Source: Panulirus ornatus
Lineage: Eukaryota; Arthropoda; Malacostraca; Decapoda; Palinuridae
Length of the DNA stretch: 64,000 nt
NCBI RefSeq assembly: GCF_036320965.1
Contig: NC_092236.1
Span: forward strand, 18,437,018 to 18,501,017
Reading direction: 5' to 3'
The notes beneath the pieces were generated by a model, which had not been told where the DNA came from, searched no databases, and saw only the letters and a list, made by a program, of their open reading frames with translations. Below are positions 34,701-44,689 of this stretch, piece after piece (the stretch's first letter is position 1; every line of letters starts with the position of its first letter). The position numbers and the translations under genes are program-made.

Positions 34701-35809
34701 AGGGGTAATGATTAGAGGATACATAGCTACCTCGCAAGTACCCACTACGAGGCTTGCGCATACAGCCGACCGCACGTGAAACTCAAGGGCGAGCAAACCA
34801 AACGAAGGGAGAGGAGGGAGAGGAGGGCGTGGGTAGCGGGCAGACCCACACCACTGTCCGTCAACAGACTGGAGTGTTGGTACAATTAGGGGACCCTGAA
34901 TACGGGTAATCAAATTAAGAAAATCCGATACCCGCTTTTTTATTTCTTTATCAAAACCTTATCTCTCTTCCCCCCCTCCCCTCCCCCCACCCACCCTTTA
35001 GTCATCCCCCCTTTTTTTTGAACTGCCTTTATTCCTCCCCTCGTGTCTCGCTTTCCCCTCTCTCCCTCCCCTTGAGCCTTGCCCTCCCTTCTCTCCCCTT
35101 CCCCTCATATTCATCATAGTGTATTATTCACCGCTGGAGTTTTACCAGCAGGAGAGAGCTTAGCCAAAGTATTTGTTGTTGAACCTGATTACCTGTGATA
35201 TATTACCCAAAGTGGAATAATATTTACATTATAGACTGGATGAAAGCGACAGACATAATCCGAAATAAGTACATGACCTGGATAACTCTCTCCTGCATGA
35301 CCTTGCTAAAGGTTCTAACAACGACAAGTAAGCGTTAATTAGCGTGTGAAAAAAACAACTAACAATGAATTCATTAGCAATTGTTAAAAGTTCTCTGTCT
35401 CTTTCAGGTCACCTGAACGATTATTCTACGAAAAAGGGAAGATTCGAATGGCGAGATAATAAGCCCAGAAATCATCTATGGCTTAGAAATGATGAATGAA
35501 ATAAGACTCAAAATCAGGACGTATCGAGAGCATACTCCGTCTTATTCACAGAGTATCAGCGTTTACAATATACTTAAGCTTGTGTCCGAACTACTGGCGT
35601 GCTGCAGACGAAATCCGTCAGTATGGCTATTCAGTCCTTGTCTGGAAAATCTTCCAAACACAATAGTGTTTGGAAGTAAGACTGTTAACACTGACTACAA
35701 AAAATACTCGCTTATTAACTGTGGACAGAGAGGCTAATACAGTATTACCAGTTGAGTGGAGGGAAAACAGTGTATCCAGCTCTCGTGGCTAAAAATGATG
35801 TTGATCCTG

Positions 35810-35810
<1 letters not shown>
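34700..35810. other. Unassigned sequence with a small perfect hairpin
   Basis: No gene is recognised. C-rich tract at 34965-35100. At 35651-35676 CTTCCAAACAC and GTGTTTGGAAG form an 11-bp perfect stem with the loop AATA. Confidence 0.5.

Positions 35811-35890
<80 letters not shown>
35811..35890. repeat. (GA)n microsatellite
   Basis: Uninterrupted GA run of 80 bp, followed by a further purine-rich stretch to about 36180. Confidence 0.95.
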
Positions 35891-35894
<4 letters not shown>

Positions 35895-36444
35895 GAGGGA
35901 AGGTGGGGGAGAGAGAGGGAGGGAGGGAACTTGGGTAGAATGGGGACTTGTGGATCGAGATTATTCTTTTTTCTGTGAGGGGGGAGAGGGAGGTATGAGA
36001 GTGAGGGGAATGAAGTCTGGGGAGTAAGGGTTGGAGATGAGGGGAAATGAGGGAGGTTAGGGGATGGGTAGGTGCAGGGGAAGGAGGAGTAAGTGGCGGA
36101 AGAACGGAGCAACGTTGGGGTACGAGATGAGGGGCGGAGGAGGAGGGCGGAGGAAATGAAGGTGTGTAAGAGAGGGAATGATAATCTGCAGAGACAAAAA
36201 TAACGGGAGAGAAACATATAGGGGATGATCACAGGGTATGAAGGAGGAAGTTAGGTTTGTGTTGACCTTTATCTGAAACTCGTTTCGAACTATGACCTTA
36301 GCGAGTGTAAGTCAGTCAGTTATTCCCGCTCGGCGACACGTCCAAGTCAAAGCGTTGTCCTCTTTTTATCCTCTCTGGAAATAATGTGATCTACGACGCC
36401 CGTACTTGCAGCAAAGCCGTCTGTTAAGACATGTGCGACGGGGG

Positions 36445-36445
<1 letters not shown>

Positions 36446-36493
<48 letters not shown>
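36446..36493. repeat. (TG)n microsatellite
   Basis: Uninterrupted TG run. Confidence 0.95.
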
Positions 36494-36495
<2 letters not shown>

Positions 36496-36780
36496 GCTGT
36501 TGGCCAGATCTCCCTGCGAGGAGGGAGGAGCTGAATTACAAATTAAACAAAGGGAAAGAAGATTATGCTAAATGAACACGTGAGAGATGAAAGACGTGAG
36601 AACCGATCCTTGCTCCCTGGACTCGGGGGTAGGGGGTAGGGGGGGGGGAAGTGGAGACGGATAAAAAGTGGGGACAATGAGACGAGGGATGACTTACACA
36701 TCATCATCTGGGGGCAAGACCCCTGTCATTGTATTTACCTGAAATACCACGTATGGCTTTTGGGTTGCCTCGAGCGTTTA

Positions 36781-36803
36781 AACACACACACACACACATA
36801 CAC

Positions 36804-36864
<61 letters not shown>
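36781..36864. repeat. (AC)n-(GA)n microsatellite
   Basis: AC run with TACA interruptions (36781-36807) followed by GA (36808-36864). Confidence 0.95.
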
Positions 36865-36868
<4 letters not shown>

Positions 36869-36926
36869 AACACGTTAATCAATTCATTTACAATTTCAAT
36901 AGGACCCACATCTATGAAACAGTCAT

Positions 36927-37109
36927 GGTGTTACCCAAGGCCTGTCTAAGGGCTCCTGCAGACCTCAGCTGCGTTGCTTCCAGTTGCAGGGAAATATAGA
37001 CTCCTCTGGAGTGAGAAATTCTCTGACGAGACTGTACTCCGAATGATTTAGCCCAGTCAAAGGTGGCTTTCACTCGCGGTATATCCTCGATCAGATAGAG
37101 TCCGGTAAC

Positions 37110-37112
<3 letters not shown>
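36927..37112 (-). mobile_element. MITE-like element with terminal inverted repeats
   Basis: Starts GGTGTTACCC and ends GGTAACACC, giving 9-bp terminal inverted repeats around 186 bp. Read on the minus strand it has GCCACCTTTGACTGGG, TCTCGTCAGAGAATTTC, TCACTCCAGAGGAGTC, TTTCCCTGC and GCAGGAGCCCTTAGACAGG. There is no coding capacity. No clear target duplication is visible because the right flank is a CT microsatellite. It is the best-preserved copy of the family. Confidence 0.6.

Positions 37113-37192
<80 letters not shown>
37113..37192. repeat. (CT)n-(AT)n microsatellite
   Basis: CT run (37113-37161) followed by AT (37163-37192). The array fills the gap between the MITE-like element and SINE-A. 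Confidence 0.95.
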
Positions 37193-37195
<3 letters not shown>

Positions 37196-37430
37196 CCCTG
37201 GGGATAGGGGATTAAGAATACTTCCCACGTATTCCCTGCGTGTCGTAGAAGGCGACTAAAAGGGGAGGGAGCGGGGGGCTGGAAATCCTCCCCTCTCGTT
37301 TTTTTTTCTAATTTTCCAAAAGAAGGAACAGAGGGGGGCCAGGTGAGGATATTCCAAAAAAGGCCCAGTCTTCTGTTCTTAACGCTACCTCGCTAACGCG
37401 GGAAATGGCGAATAGTTTAAAAGAAAGAAA

Positions 37431-37432
<2 letters not shown>
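37193..37432 (+). mobile_element. SINE-A, full-length plus-strand copy
   Basis: About 240 bp: GGGGATAGGGGATTAAGAAT, CTGCGTGTCGTAGAAGGCGA, GGGGCTGGAAATCC, a short T run, CCAAAAGAAGGAACAGAGG, AAGGCCCAGTCTTCTGTTC, then CGCTACCTCGCTAACGCGGG, AAATGGCGAATAGTTTAAAA and TA repeats. GGCTGGAAATCC is only B-box-like, so the promoter type is unclear. The last 25 or so bases before the TA array match the LINE-R 3' end. Confidence 0.7.
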
Positions 37433-37503
<71 letters not shown>

Positions 37504-37527
37504 TAGATAGATAGATAGATAGATATA
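37433..37527. repeat. (AT)n-(GATA)n microsatellite
   Basis: AT array followed by about seven GATA units. Confidence 0.95.
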
Positions 37528-37531
37528 GCGT

Positions 37532-37715
37532 GGTGTTACTGGATCACGCCCGGATGGGTTGACACTACGAATAAGAAAGTCGCCTTTGATGAAGCCTTAT
37601 CGTCAACAGACAGATAGCAGTAAAGTTTCCTCCAAGACTTTCTCTCTCCGAAGGAGTAGATCATTTCCCTGCTCATGCCTCGAAGCTACAGGAGCCCCAT
37701 AAAAGGGGTCGTAGA
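37532..37715 (+). mobile_element. MITE-like element, plus-strand copy
   Basis: Starts GGTGTTACTGGATC and shares AAGTCGCCTTTGATGAAGCC, CTCTCCGAAGGAGTAGATCA, TTTCCCTGC and CTACAGGAGCCCCATAAAAG with the 36927 copy read in reverse. The right terminal repeat has decayed. It lies only about 420 bp from its inverted partner. Confidence 0.55.
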
Positions 37716-37751
37716 TCGTATTTTGAGGATGTAATATTGTACGTCTGCTCA

Positions 37752-37777
37752 GGTGTGTGTGTGTGTGTGTGTGTGTG
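37752..37777. repeat. (TG)n microsatellite
   Basis: Short TG run. Confidence 0.95.
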
Positions 37778-37779
37778 AC

Positions 37780-39400
37780 AGTAGCTTCACTTTCTATCTC
37801 TATTTATCACTTTATATCTATATTCGTCACTTTATATCTAATTTTCTTATTCACGTACATATGTATGTATCTATATACATCATTCCTGTGGGTGTAATAT
37901 AACTGTGGGAAGCTGAGCCCATTAAGCTGGCAGACAATCACACGGGCCAGGCTGAGGGGGGTCAGCTTACCATTAGATGGGTTGTAACCTTTAACATTTA
38001 TGTGGGAAACCTCAGCTGAATGAATGATGGCGGGCTTTGGCCTGGCTCTCACCTCCCGAGGCAAGATCGTAACAACCAACTACAACACCACGGTCGTGTT
38101 TCCTTAGTGACTACACTTGTGATTAGCCCTCAGTGCATTCCCGTCCTCGGGGCGGTGTTGCGGCGTAGGCAAACTGAATGGTTCTCAGGACAAGAGGGAA
38201 CTAAGCCACATAATCTATTACAGCGAGCTTCCTGTGTGGTAATGCATAAGTTAGTGGACGTTAACGACTGCGAGGCTTGGAGTCAGCTAGGGATGGGAGC
38301 ATCACGGCCCCACGCCCGAGAGATACGATCCAGAATCTACCGCCTCAACCATCTCTTTGATCCCATTTAATTATTGCCCTCCGACATTTGCGCCGGCAAT
38401 ATGTGTTTGTGGCTCGGATGAACTGATATACACCGAGCCATGATATGCCTGGGACGCGCGACGTTATAAGATGATATGCATATTCTGCGATTTATTTCCA
38501 CCTCTTTTTTTTTTTGTTTTATCTATTTGGTCTGGTGAATAACAGAGGCTCATGCACTGACGGAGAGCCTCGGAGCTATTCACTCTCGATGGATGAAAAC
38601 ATGGGGAGGGGGGGGGGGGGGCGCTGGCGAAATCAAACGGCCACTGGTAATAAGGGTTGTAGTTCCCTATCAAGATGCTGGTCCTATGGAACTTACGACC
38701 TGACAGGACGTCGCACTGTAATGTCCCTCACCCCTTCAATACAGCGTAGGACTTTTCCCCTCCTCCTCCTCCTCCTCCCCGAGTTAACCACCGCCACTCC
38801 CCAGTCAACCCCACCCTACCCCCAACCTCCCAAACACGCCCCCTAGTCCTCTCCACCCAACCCCATCCCCCTAGGCAAGGTTTATGGGCTGGCCAGCTGG
38901 TGTGTTTGGTCTGTTGCGTTTATGCATGGCTGAAGCCTTTTATGCCCCCCCTGCCGACCCCCACCCTAGGGTCTTGTGTTATTGGACGTCTGTTTTCCCG
39001 GGGCAGATCACCATTGCCGACTGTACTGCATCAAATGTTCCATAAACATTTGGAAACGAGTAGAGCCACAGCAGGTACTGGGACATCGAGGCTTCCTCTC
39101 GAAAAATATTCTCGTGTGTTGTGACATCAACTGGGAACTTAGTTCTTGTCGAGCTTCCGCATCAAAATGGTTAGCACTGCGGTTTGCTGTAGTGACATCA
39201 TTATGCCCTGACATCTTACGAAACGTTAAGTGACTCATTGTATTACTGAGACATCCATTCATCTGCTAGTGATGTCGCTGTCACGCCAGACTTTCTGCAT
39301 ATTGCTCTTGGTAGGTAAATGGTGTGTGATGACATCGAAAAGAGGCTTAATCTGTGTGAAGTAAACCGGAGTGAGATTTAAGGGAATGTTGGGTATACCC
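37780..39400. other. Unassigned sequence
   Basis: No gene is recognised. The frame 38020-38370 (116 codons) has no domain I know. A T run (38507-38520), a G run (38615-38630) and a C-rich tract (38757-38875) interrupt the stretch. Confidence 0.45.
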
Positions 39401-39403
39401 TGC

Positions 39404-39488
39404 AGCTGAAAGTATACGCTACTGCTAAATGCATACCCCACTGCTGATAGTATACCTCACTGCTAATAGTATACCCCAGTGCTAATGT
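39404..39488. repeat. 19-bp tandem repeat, about four copies
   Basis: Units TGCTAATAGTATACCCCAC with one to three differences each. Confidence 0.8.
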
Positions 39489-39719
39489 AGTTGGAACAAA
39501 TGGACGTATGATTAAAGTTGTGTAGGTGATGAGTATGAAATTAAGAGAATTATCGGCCTAGGTTTGACGATCGTCTTTGAGTACTGGAGGAAATCAAGTT
39601 CGCGAGAGACGATCGAGTAATGGGGGAAATTAAGTTCACAAGAAGCGCCTTGTCTATACACAGCCTTGGTAACAAATTACGGCTCGCTTATGATGAGAAC
39701 TGACTGAGTTTTATATGTT

Positions 39720-39809
39720 GGGTGGAGCCCGTTCGCTGAGTCCACAGTTCACCCAGGTGTTCATCCTCCTCTAGGGATGGTCGATGAACTGGACACCTGG
39801 CTCAGGCTA

Positions 39810-39811
<2 letters not shown>
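39720..39811 (+). mobile_element. 3' part of a tRNA-SINE-like element
   Basis: Contains ACAGTTCACCCAGGTGTTCA, TCCTCCTCTAGGGATGG, TCGATGAACTGG and ACACCTGGCTCAGG, then TA repeats. It matches the distal body of the 28865 copy; the tRNA-like head is not recognisable. Confidence 0.55.
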
Positions 39812-39882
<71 letters not shown>

Positions 39883-39889
39883 TTTTTTT
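39812..39889. repeat. (TA)n and T run at LINE 3' end
   Basis: TA (39812-39865) followed by about 24 T, which is the A tail of the minus-strand LINE. Confidence 0.95.
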
Positions 39890-41546
39890 ATACCTCGTCG
39901 CTGTCTCCCGCGTTTGCGAGGTAGCGCAAGGAAACAGACGAAAGAAATGGCCCAACCCCCCATACACATGTACATACACACATCCACACACGCAAATATA
40001 CATACCTACACAGCTTTCCATGGTTTACCCCGGACGCTTCACATGCCTTGATTCAATCCACTGACAGCACGTCAACCCCTGTATACCACATCGCTCCAAT
40101 TCACTCTATTCCTTGCCCTCCTTTCACCCTCCTGCATGTTCAGGCCCCGATCACACAAAATCCTTTTCACTCCATCTTTCCACCTCCAATTTGGTCTCCC
40201 TCTTCTCCTCGTTCCCTCCACCTCCGACACATATATCCTCTTGGTCAATCTTTCCTCACTCATTCTCTCCATGTGCCCAAACCATTTCAAAACACCCTCT
40301 TCTGCTCTCTCAACCACGCTCTTTTTATTTCCACACATCTCTCTTACCCTTACGTTACTTACTCGATCAAACCACCTCACACCACACATTGTCCTCAAAC
40401 ATCTCATTTCCAGCACATCCATCCTCCTGCGCACAACTCTATCCATAGCCCACGCCTCGCAACCATACAACATTGTTGGAACCACTATTCCTTCAAACAT
40501 ACCCATTTTTGCTTTCCGGGATAATGTTCTCGACTTCCACAAATTTTTCAAGGCTCCCAAAATTTTCGCCCCCTCCCCCACCCTATGATCCACTTCCGCT
40601 TCCATGGTTCCATCCGCTGACAGATCCACTCCCAGATATCTAAAACACTTCACTTCCTCCAGTTTTTCTCCATTCAAACTCACTTCCCAATTGACTTGAC
40701 CCTCAACCCTACTGTACCTAATAACCTTGCTCTTATTCACATTTACTCTTAACTTTCTTCTTCCACACACTTTACCAAACTCCGTCACCAGCTTCTGCAG
40801 TTTCTCACATGAATCCGCCACCAGCGCTGTATCATCAGCGAACAACAACTGACTCACTTCCCAAGCTCTCTCATCCCCAACAGACTTCATACTTGCCCCT
40901 CTTTCCAAGACTCTTGCATTTACCTCCCTAACAACCCCATCCATAAACAAATTAAACAACCATGGAGACATCACACACCCCTGCCGCAAACCTACATTCA
41001 CTGAGAACCAATCACTTTCCTCTCTTCCTACACGTACACATGCCTTACATCCTCGATAAAAACTTTTCACTGCTTCTAACAACTTGCCTCCCACACCATA
41101 TATTCTTAATACCTTCCACAGAGCATCTCTATCAACTCTATCATATGCCTTCTCCAGATCCATAAATGCTACATACAAATCCATTTGCTTTTCTAAGTAT
41201 TTCTCACATACATTCTTCAAAGCAAACACCTGATCCACACATCCTCTACCACTTCTGAAACCACACTGCTCTTCCCCAATCTGATGCTCTGTACATGCCT
41301 TCACCCTCTCAATCAATACCCTCCCATATAATTTACCAGGAATACTCAACAAACTTATACCTCTGTAATTTGAGCACTCACTCTTATCCCCTTTGCCTTT
41401 GTACAATGGCACTATGCACGCATTCCGCCAATCCTCAGGCACCTCACCATGAGTCATACATACATTAAATAACCTTACCAACCAGTCAACAATACAGTCA
41501 CCCCCTTTTTTAATAAATTCCACTGCAATACCATCCAAACCTGCTG

Positions 41547-41548
<2 letters not shown>
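39888..41548 (-). mobile_element. LINE-R copy, 5'-truncated, short 3' UTR
   Basis: Minus-strand insertion cut within GGCAGCAGGTTTGG (codons for AAGLDG) and adjoining TA repeats at that point (41549-41600). The short UTR (39890-40071) ends GCTACCTCGCAAACGCGGGA on the minus strand. Sequence is very close to the 54955-57000 copy, which implies a recent common source. Confidence 0.9.
40072..41538 (-). CDS. Reverse transcriptase of LINE-R, partial
   Basis: An uninterrupted 488-codon frame beginning inside the RT domain (LDGIAVEF), with no ATG at that point and an in-frame TAG at the junction with the TA array. It has MDLEKAYDRVD at about 126-136, GLRQGCVMSPWLFNLF at 183-198, LFADDTALVADS at 232-243 and GRPNWRWKDG at 447-456. 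The catalytic residues are intact. The first RT motifs and the endonuclease are lost, so it cannot act alone. It would be expressed only by read-through from a neighbour. Confidence 0.85.
   Translation of the reverse strand: MDGIAVEFIKKGGDCIVDWLVRLFNVCMTHGEVPEDWRNACIVPLYKGKGDKSECSNYRGISLLSIPGKLYGRVLIERVKACTEHQIGEEQCGFRSGRGCVDQVFALKNVCEKYLEKQMDLYVAFMDLEKAYDRVDRDALWKVLRIYGVGGKLLEAVKSFYRGCKACVRVGREESDWFSVNVGLRQGCVMSPWLFNLFMDGVVREVNARVLERGASMKSVGDERAWEVSQLLFADDTALVADSCEKLQKLVTEFGKVCGRRKLRVNVNKSKVIRYSRVEGQVNWEVSLNGEKLEEVKCFRYLGVDLSADGTMEAEVDHRVGEGAKILGALKNLWKSRTLSRKAKMGMFEGIVVPTMLYGCEAWAMDRVVRRRMDVLEMRCLRTMCGVRWFDRVSNVRVREMCGNKKSVVERAEEGVLKWFGHMERMSEERLTKRIYVSEVEGTRRRGRPNWRWKDGVKRILCDRGLNMQEGERRARNRVNWSDVVYRG

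Positions 41549-41600
<52 letters not shown>
41549..41600. repeat. (TA)n microsatellite at LINE 5' junction
   Basis: TA array joining the LINE truncation point to the SINE-B repeat. Confidence 0.95.
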
Positions 41601-41601
<1 letters not shown>

Positions 41602-41720
41602 CGTTAACGAGGTGGCCTTGACTAAGGCATTCAGTTGCCCGTATCATCTCAGCACAAAAGCAAAATGATTGCTTTGTTTTTATCGTAGTTGATATTGATA
41701 TTCGAGCGAATACGTGCAGG
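41601..41720. repeat. Repeat SINE-B, second member
   Basis: Starts GCGTTAACGAGGTGGCCTTG after a TA array and matches 30439-30490 through CAGTTGCCCGTATCATCTCA. Similarity fades after about 55 bp. Confidence 0.5.
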
Positions 41721-41913
41721 GCTGGAAAGAAATCCCACAGAATCTTACGTGTAAAGACGAGGCTACACAAGAGCGTTGGTGGGCGGAGCGTCCGAGGATG
41801 GGATGTAGGTGGATGAAGCTTCGTATTGTGGGTTGATGATGCACGGAATACTTACTGGTGGGTGAAGGGACTGTAGGGGTGGGTTGTTGGTGGAAAGGGG
41901 CAAAGAGAAAGAC

Positions 41914-41915
<2 letters not shown>

Positions 41916-42009
<94 letters not shown>
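41916..42009. repeat. (GA)n microsatellite
   Basis: Uninterrupted GA run of about 94 bp. Confidence 0.95.
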
Positions 42010-42011
<2 letters not shown>

Positions 42012-42285
42012 GGGGAAGGGGGGTTGGGAACAGTTTTTTTTATCACACTTTTGGATTTCTTTCATTATGGCTAACTTTGCCTGACGGTGCTGGCGGCCGT
42101 CACTAGAGTTAAGATCCTACAGTTGAAAAGGGTTCCACCAACAACATGGTAACTATTTCGAAGAAGGTGATGGAAGATCCGTTCTTTGTTCGACCAGCGA
42201 TATAGGAGACCATTCCAGAGGATGGCATTCACTGTGAGACCTATCCTAAGAGAGACCTTTCCTCAAGGGGTCATTCACAATGACA

Positions 42286-42600
42286 CCAATCCGATGAGAG
42301 ACCCAGTTTGATGGATCCGATGACAGACCCAGTTTGATGGATCCGATGAGAGACCCAGTATGATGGATCCGATGACAGACCCAGTTTGATGGATACGATG
42401 AGACTCAGTTTGATGGATCCGATGAGAGACCCAGTTTGATGGATCCGATGAGAGACCCAGTATGATGGATCCGATGAGAGACCCAGTTTGATGGATCCGA
42501 TGAGAGACCCAGTTTGATGGATCCGATGAGAGACCCAGTATGATGGATCCGATGAGAGACCCAGTTTGATGGATCCGATGAGAGACCCAGTTTGATGGCA
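42286..42600. repeat. 26-bp satellite, 12 copies
   Basis: The unit is ATCCGATGAGAGACCCAGTT followed by TGATGG, with GGATCC across most junctions. Copies 3, 7 and 10 carry CAGTATG instead of CAGTTTG. Copies 6-11 form two 78-bp blocks in T-A-T order. Copy 5 is 2 bp short. Since 26 bp is not a multiple of three, all three frames are used in turn, and on the minus strand the array stays open for over 100 codons (42271-42681). Confidence 0.9.
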
Positions 42601-43338
42601 GTCACTATACAAGCAGTTCAGTAAGAGACCGTCACTGAAGATGTCATTCACAATGAGACTCATCCTGGAGACGACATTCACTTTGAGACCAGCTCCTGAT
42701 AATAGCGAGACCAGTGAGTCCCATTCTTTCAGTGGCCATGTTTAATGGCAGTGTTCCTCAGAGACGATTCCATAGGGTATCAAGCTCTGAATAGTAGTAA
42801 CAATCTATGATATTGCAATGGGTCAATACCCTCCTAAAATGTTAAAAAGAATGGGGAGAAAAACTCCTGAGAGATCATTTCTTGCGAGACATTCATTGGT
42901 ATACTAACATCTGAGAGATTCTTCTTTAAGAGATCATTCCCGAATAGACTGATTAGGAAGAGACGAATTTCGAAATGACCATTCTGTCAAATGACCGAAG
43001 ACCGCTCTTAAGGGAACTAATTACCAGGAGGACATTTGCCGACCCTTTCATCACAAAGGCTTCAAGGACCAGTAACCTTCCAAAACCACACGTGTTTCTG
43101 CCACTTGCTGTGACGCTCAGTCATACACACCAGTAATCCCAGAGGAAGAAAATCAGCATCAGAAAATAACGTGATGAAAACGGAATTAGCCTCTCGCGTT
43201 ATATTCTCGTCAAAGGAAACAGAGCGACTATTTCATTGATTGGTGAATATAATAAAATCGAAGGTAAACGGCAACAAATCACAGTGTCCTCCCGAGGTTA
43301 TATGCGAAAGCAGAAGAGATCAGAAACATAGAGATTAG
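42601..43338. other. Diverged relatives of the 26-bp unit, then unassigned sequence
   Basis: Up to about 42980, words like CATTCACAATGAGACTC and GAGAGATTC recur at irregular spacing and look like old relatives of the satellite. After that nothing is recognisable. Confidence 0.4.

Positions 43339-43427
<89 letters not shown>
43339..43427. repeat. (GA)n microsatellite
   Basis: Uninterrupted GA run of about 87 bp. Confidence 0.95.
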
Positions 43428-43430
<3 letters not shown>

Positions 43431-43475
43431 AAAAGCAAGTATATATCAGCGAAGGAGAAACGTCACTGAACATCT

Positions 43476-44110
43476 TTAAAACTTCAGAGTCGCAAACAAC
43501 GCAGCGTCTTGCTTATTCTTAAAAGCAAAAGTCATGATAGCGTTGCTTTCACGTACTCTTGTTAGCGAGTTATTCCGTAGGTTAACATTTCTGCTGAAGA
43601 AAACGTATTTTGCTACATTCAGAATAATACGCTTGTCTAATTTGTATCCATTACTGTGGATGAAGTTAGAATGATCTCGTCTTAAACAGCTGCTTGAATC
43701 AGTGATTTCAAAGCCTTTGATGGCGCTGAATACCTGTACCAAAGCACCTTTTAACAACTTCCTTTCGCTAAATATGTGAAGGTCATCCAAACGGCTCAAG
43801 TTGGCTTTGTTTATGAGATGAGGAATCATAATAGCTCACCGCAATACTCCTTCCCACTCTTCCTTCTCTCTATGACTCTATATCTTTAATTCAAGTAAGA
43901 TGACCAAACCTGAACACAGCAGCACTGAAGGTGGGAACGCACTAGGATATTGTAAAAGACGTAGGTAAGTTTCTTAAACTTGATTTCCAAAGTCTAATCC
44001 ACAATGCCCTTGATTTTCTTAGCCTGTTTTTATTGCTTCTGTGCAATGTTCACTTGGCTTTAGATCACCGAAGATTATCACAGCTGTCTTTTTTCTCATA
44101 GACGTTATGT
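43476..44110 (-). pseudogene. C-terminal part of a CR1/L2-like LINE
   Basis: Read on the minus strand: GDLKPSEHCTEAIKT, then after a frame change AKKIKGIVD, FYNILVRSHLQCC, VQVWSSYLN. A clean 117-codon frame (43476-43829) then has MIPHLINKANLSRLDDLHIF, ERKLLKGALVQVFSAIKGFE, NGYKLDKR, NVAKYVFFSRNVNLRNNSL and SNAIMTFKNK-like sequence. This is the conserved region after the RT core of CR1/L2-type LINEs (SKQC, VRSHLEYCVQ-W-P, RRLRGDLIEVFK and FFFNR-W-N-L). No catalytic motif is included. Confidence 0.75.
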
Positions 44111-44689
44111 AGTTCAGTAGAATACATACTGTATTTTGTCTTACGTCTCTACTGCTAGTGTGCAAAACTGTGCGCTTATCGACATAAGATTCATATGTCC
44201 ACCTCTGAACTCCTTATCTGTCTTAAGACAGCTTAAAGTTATAAACGCTCAATATCTGTGGTAACTTTACCTCTCAGTCGAGCGGCGTCTTGCAAGACAT
44301 TACATAATCATTGTCATTAATATGCATCAGAAACTGAATTTGCTTGAAGAACGATTGTTAAGACATTACATTGGGCTTTAGCCGTTAATCACTGTCCTCT
44401 CTCTGTTAACGGTAAGTTGACCAATAAATAATCAGGTTTTATAAAATGACACGAAAAATAATGAATAACAAGAAGAGGACGAAGATACCCCAACTTATAA
44501 CTTAGGAGGTTGGAATCCCCGAAATTTCAACTTCCTATCCTACTGCTTAACACTCTGAGTCCAGATGGCCCGCCCGTGATACAACTTGGAACATCTTTCG
44601 CGAATGTTGACTGAAGGGACGGGTTTTAGGAGTTGAGGTATTTGTGAGGGAAGGGGGGGGGGGGGGGGGGGCTTGTATTGGATGGTTCT
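44111..44689. other. Unassigned sequence with a G run
   Basis: AT-rich and possibly the further decayed part of the minus-strand LINE. A G run lies at 44653-44671. No gene is seen. Confidence 0.4.

Noticed and set aside
33949..34761. 270-codon minus-strand frame over a purine-rich stretch
   Set aside because: Composition (Ser, Pro, Leu, Phe) is what polypyrimidine sequence gives. No domain, and it runs into a TC microsatellite.
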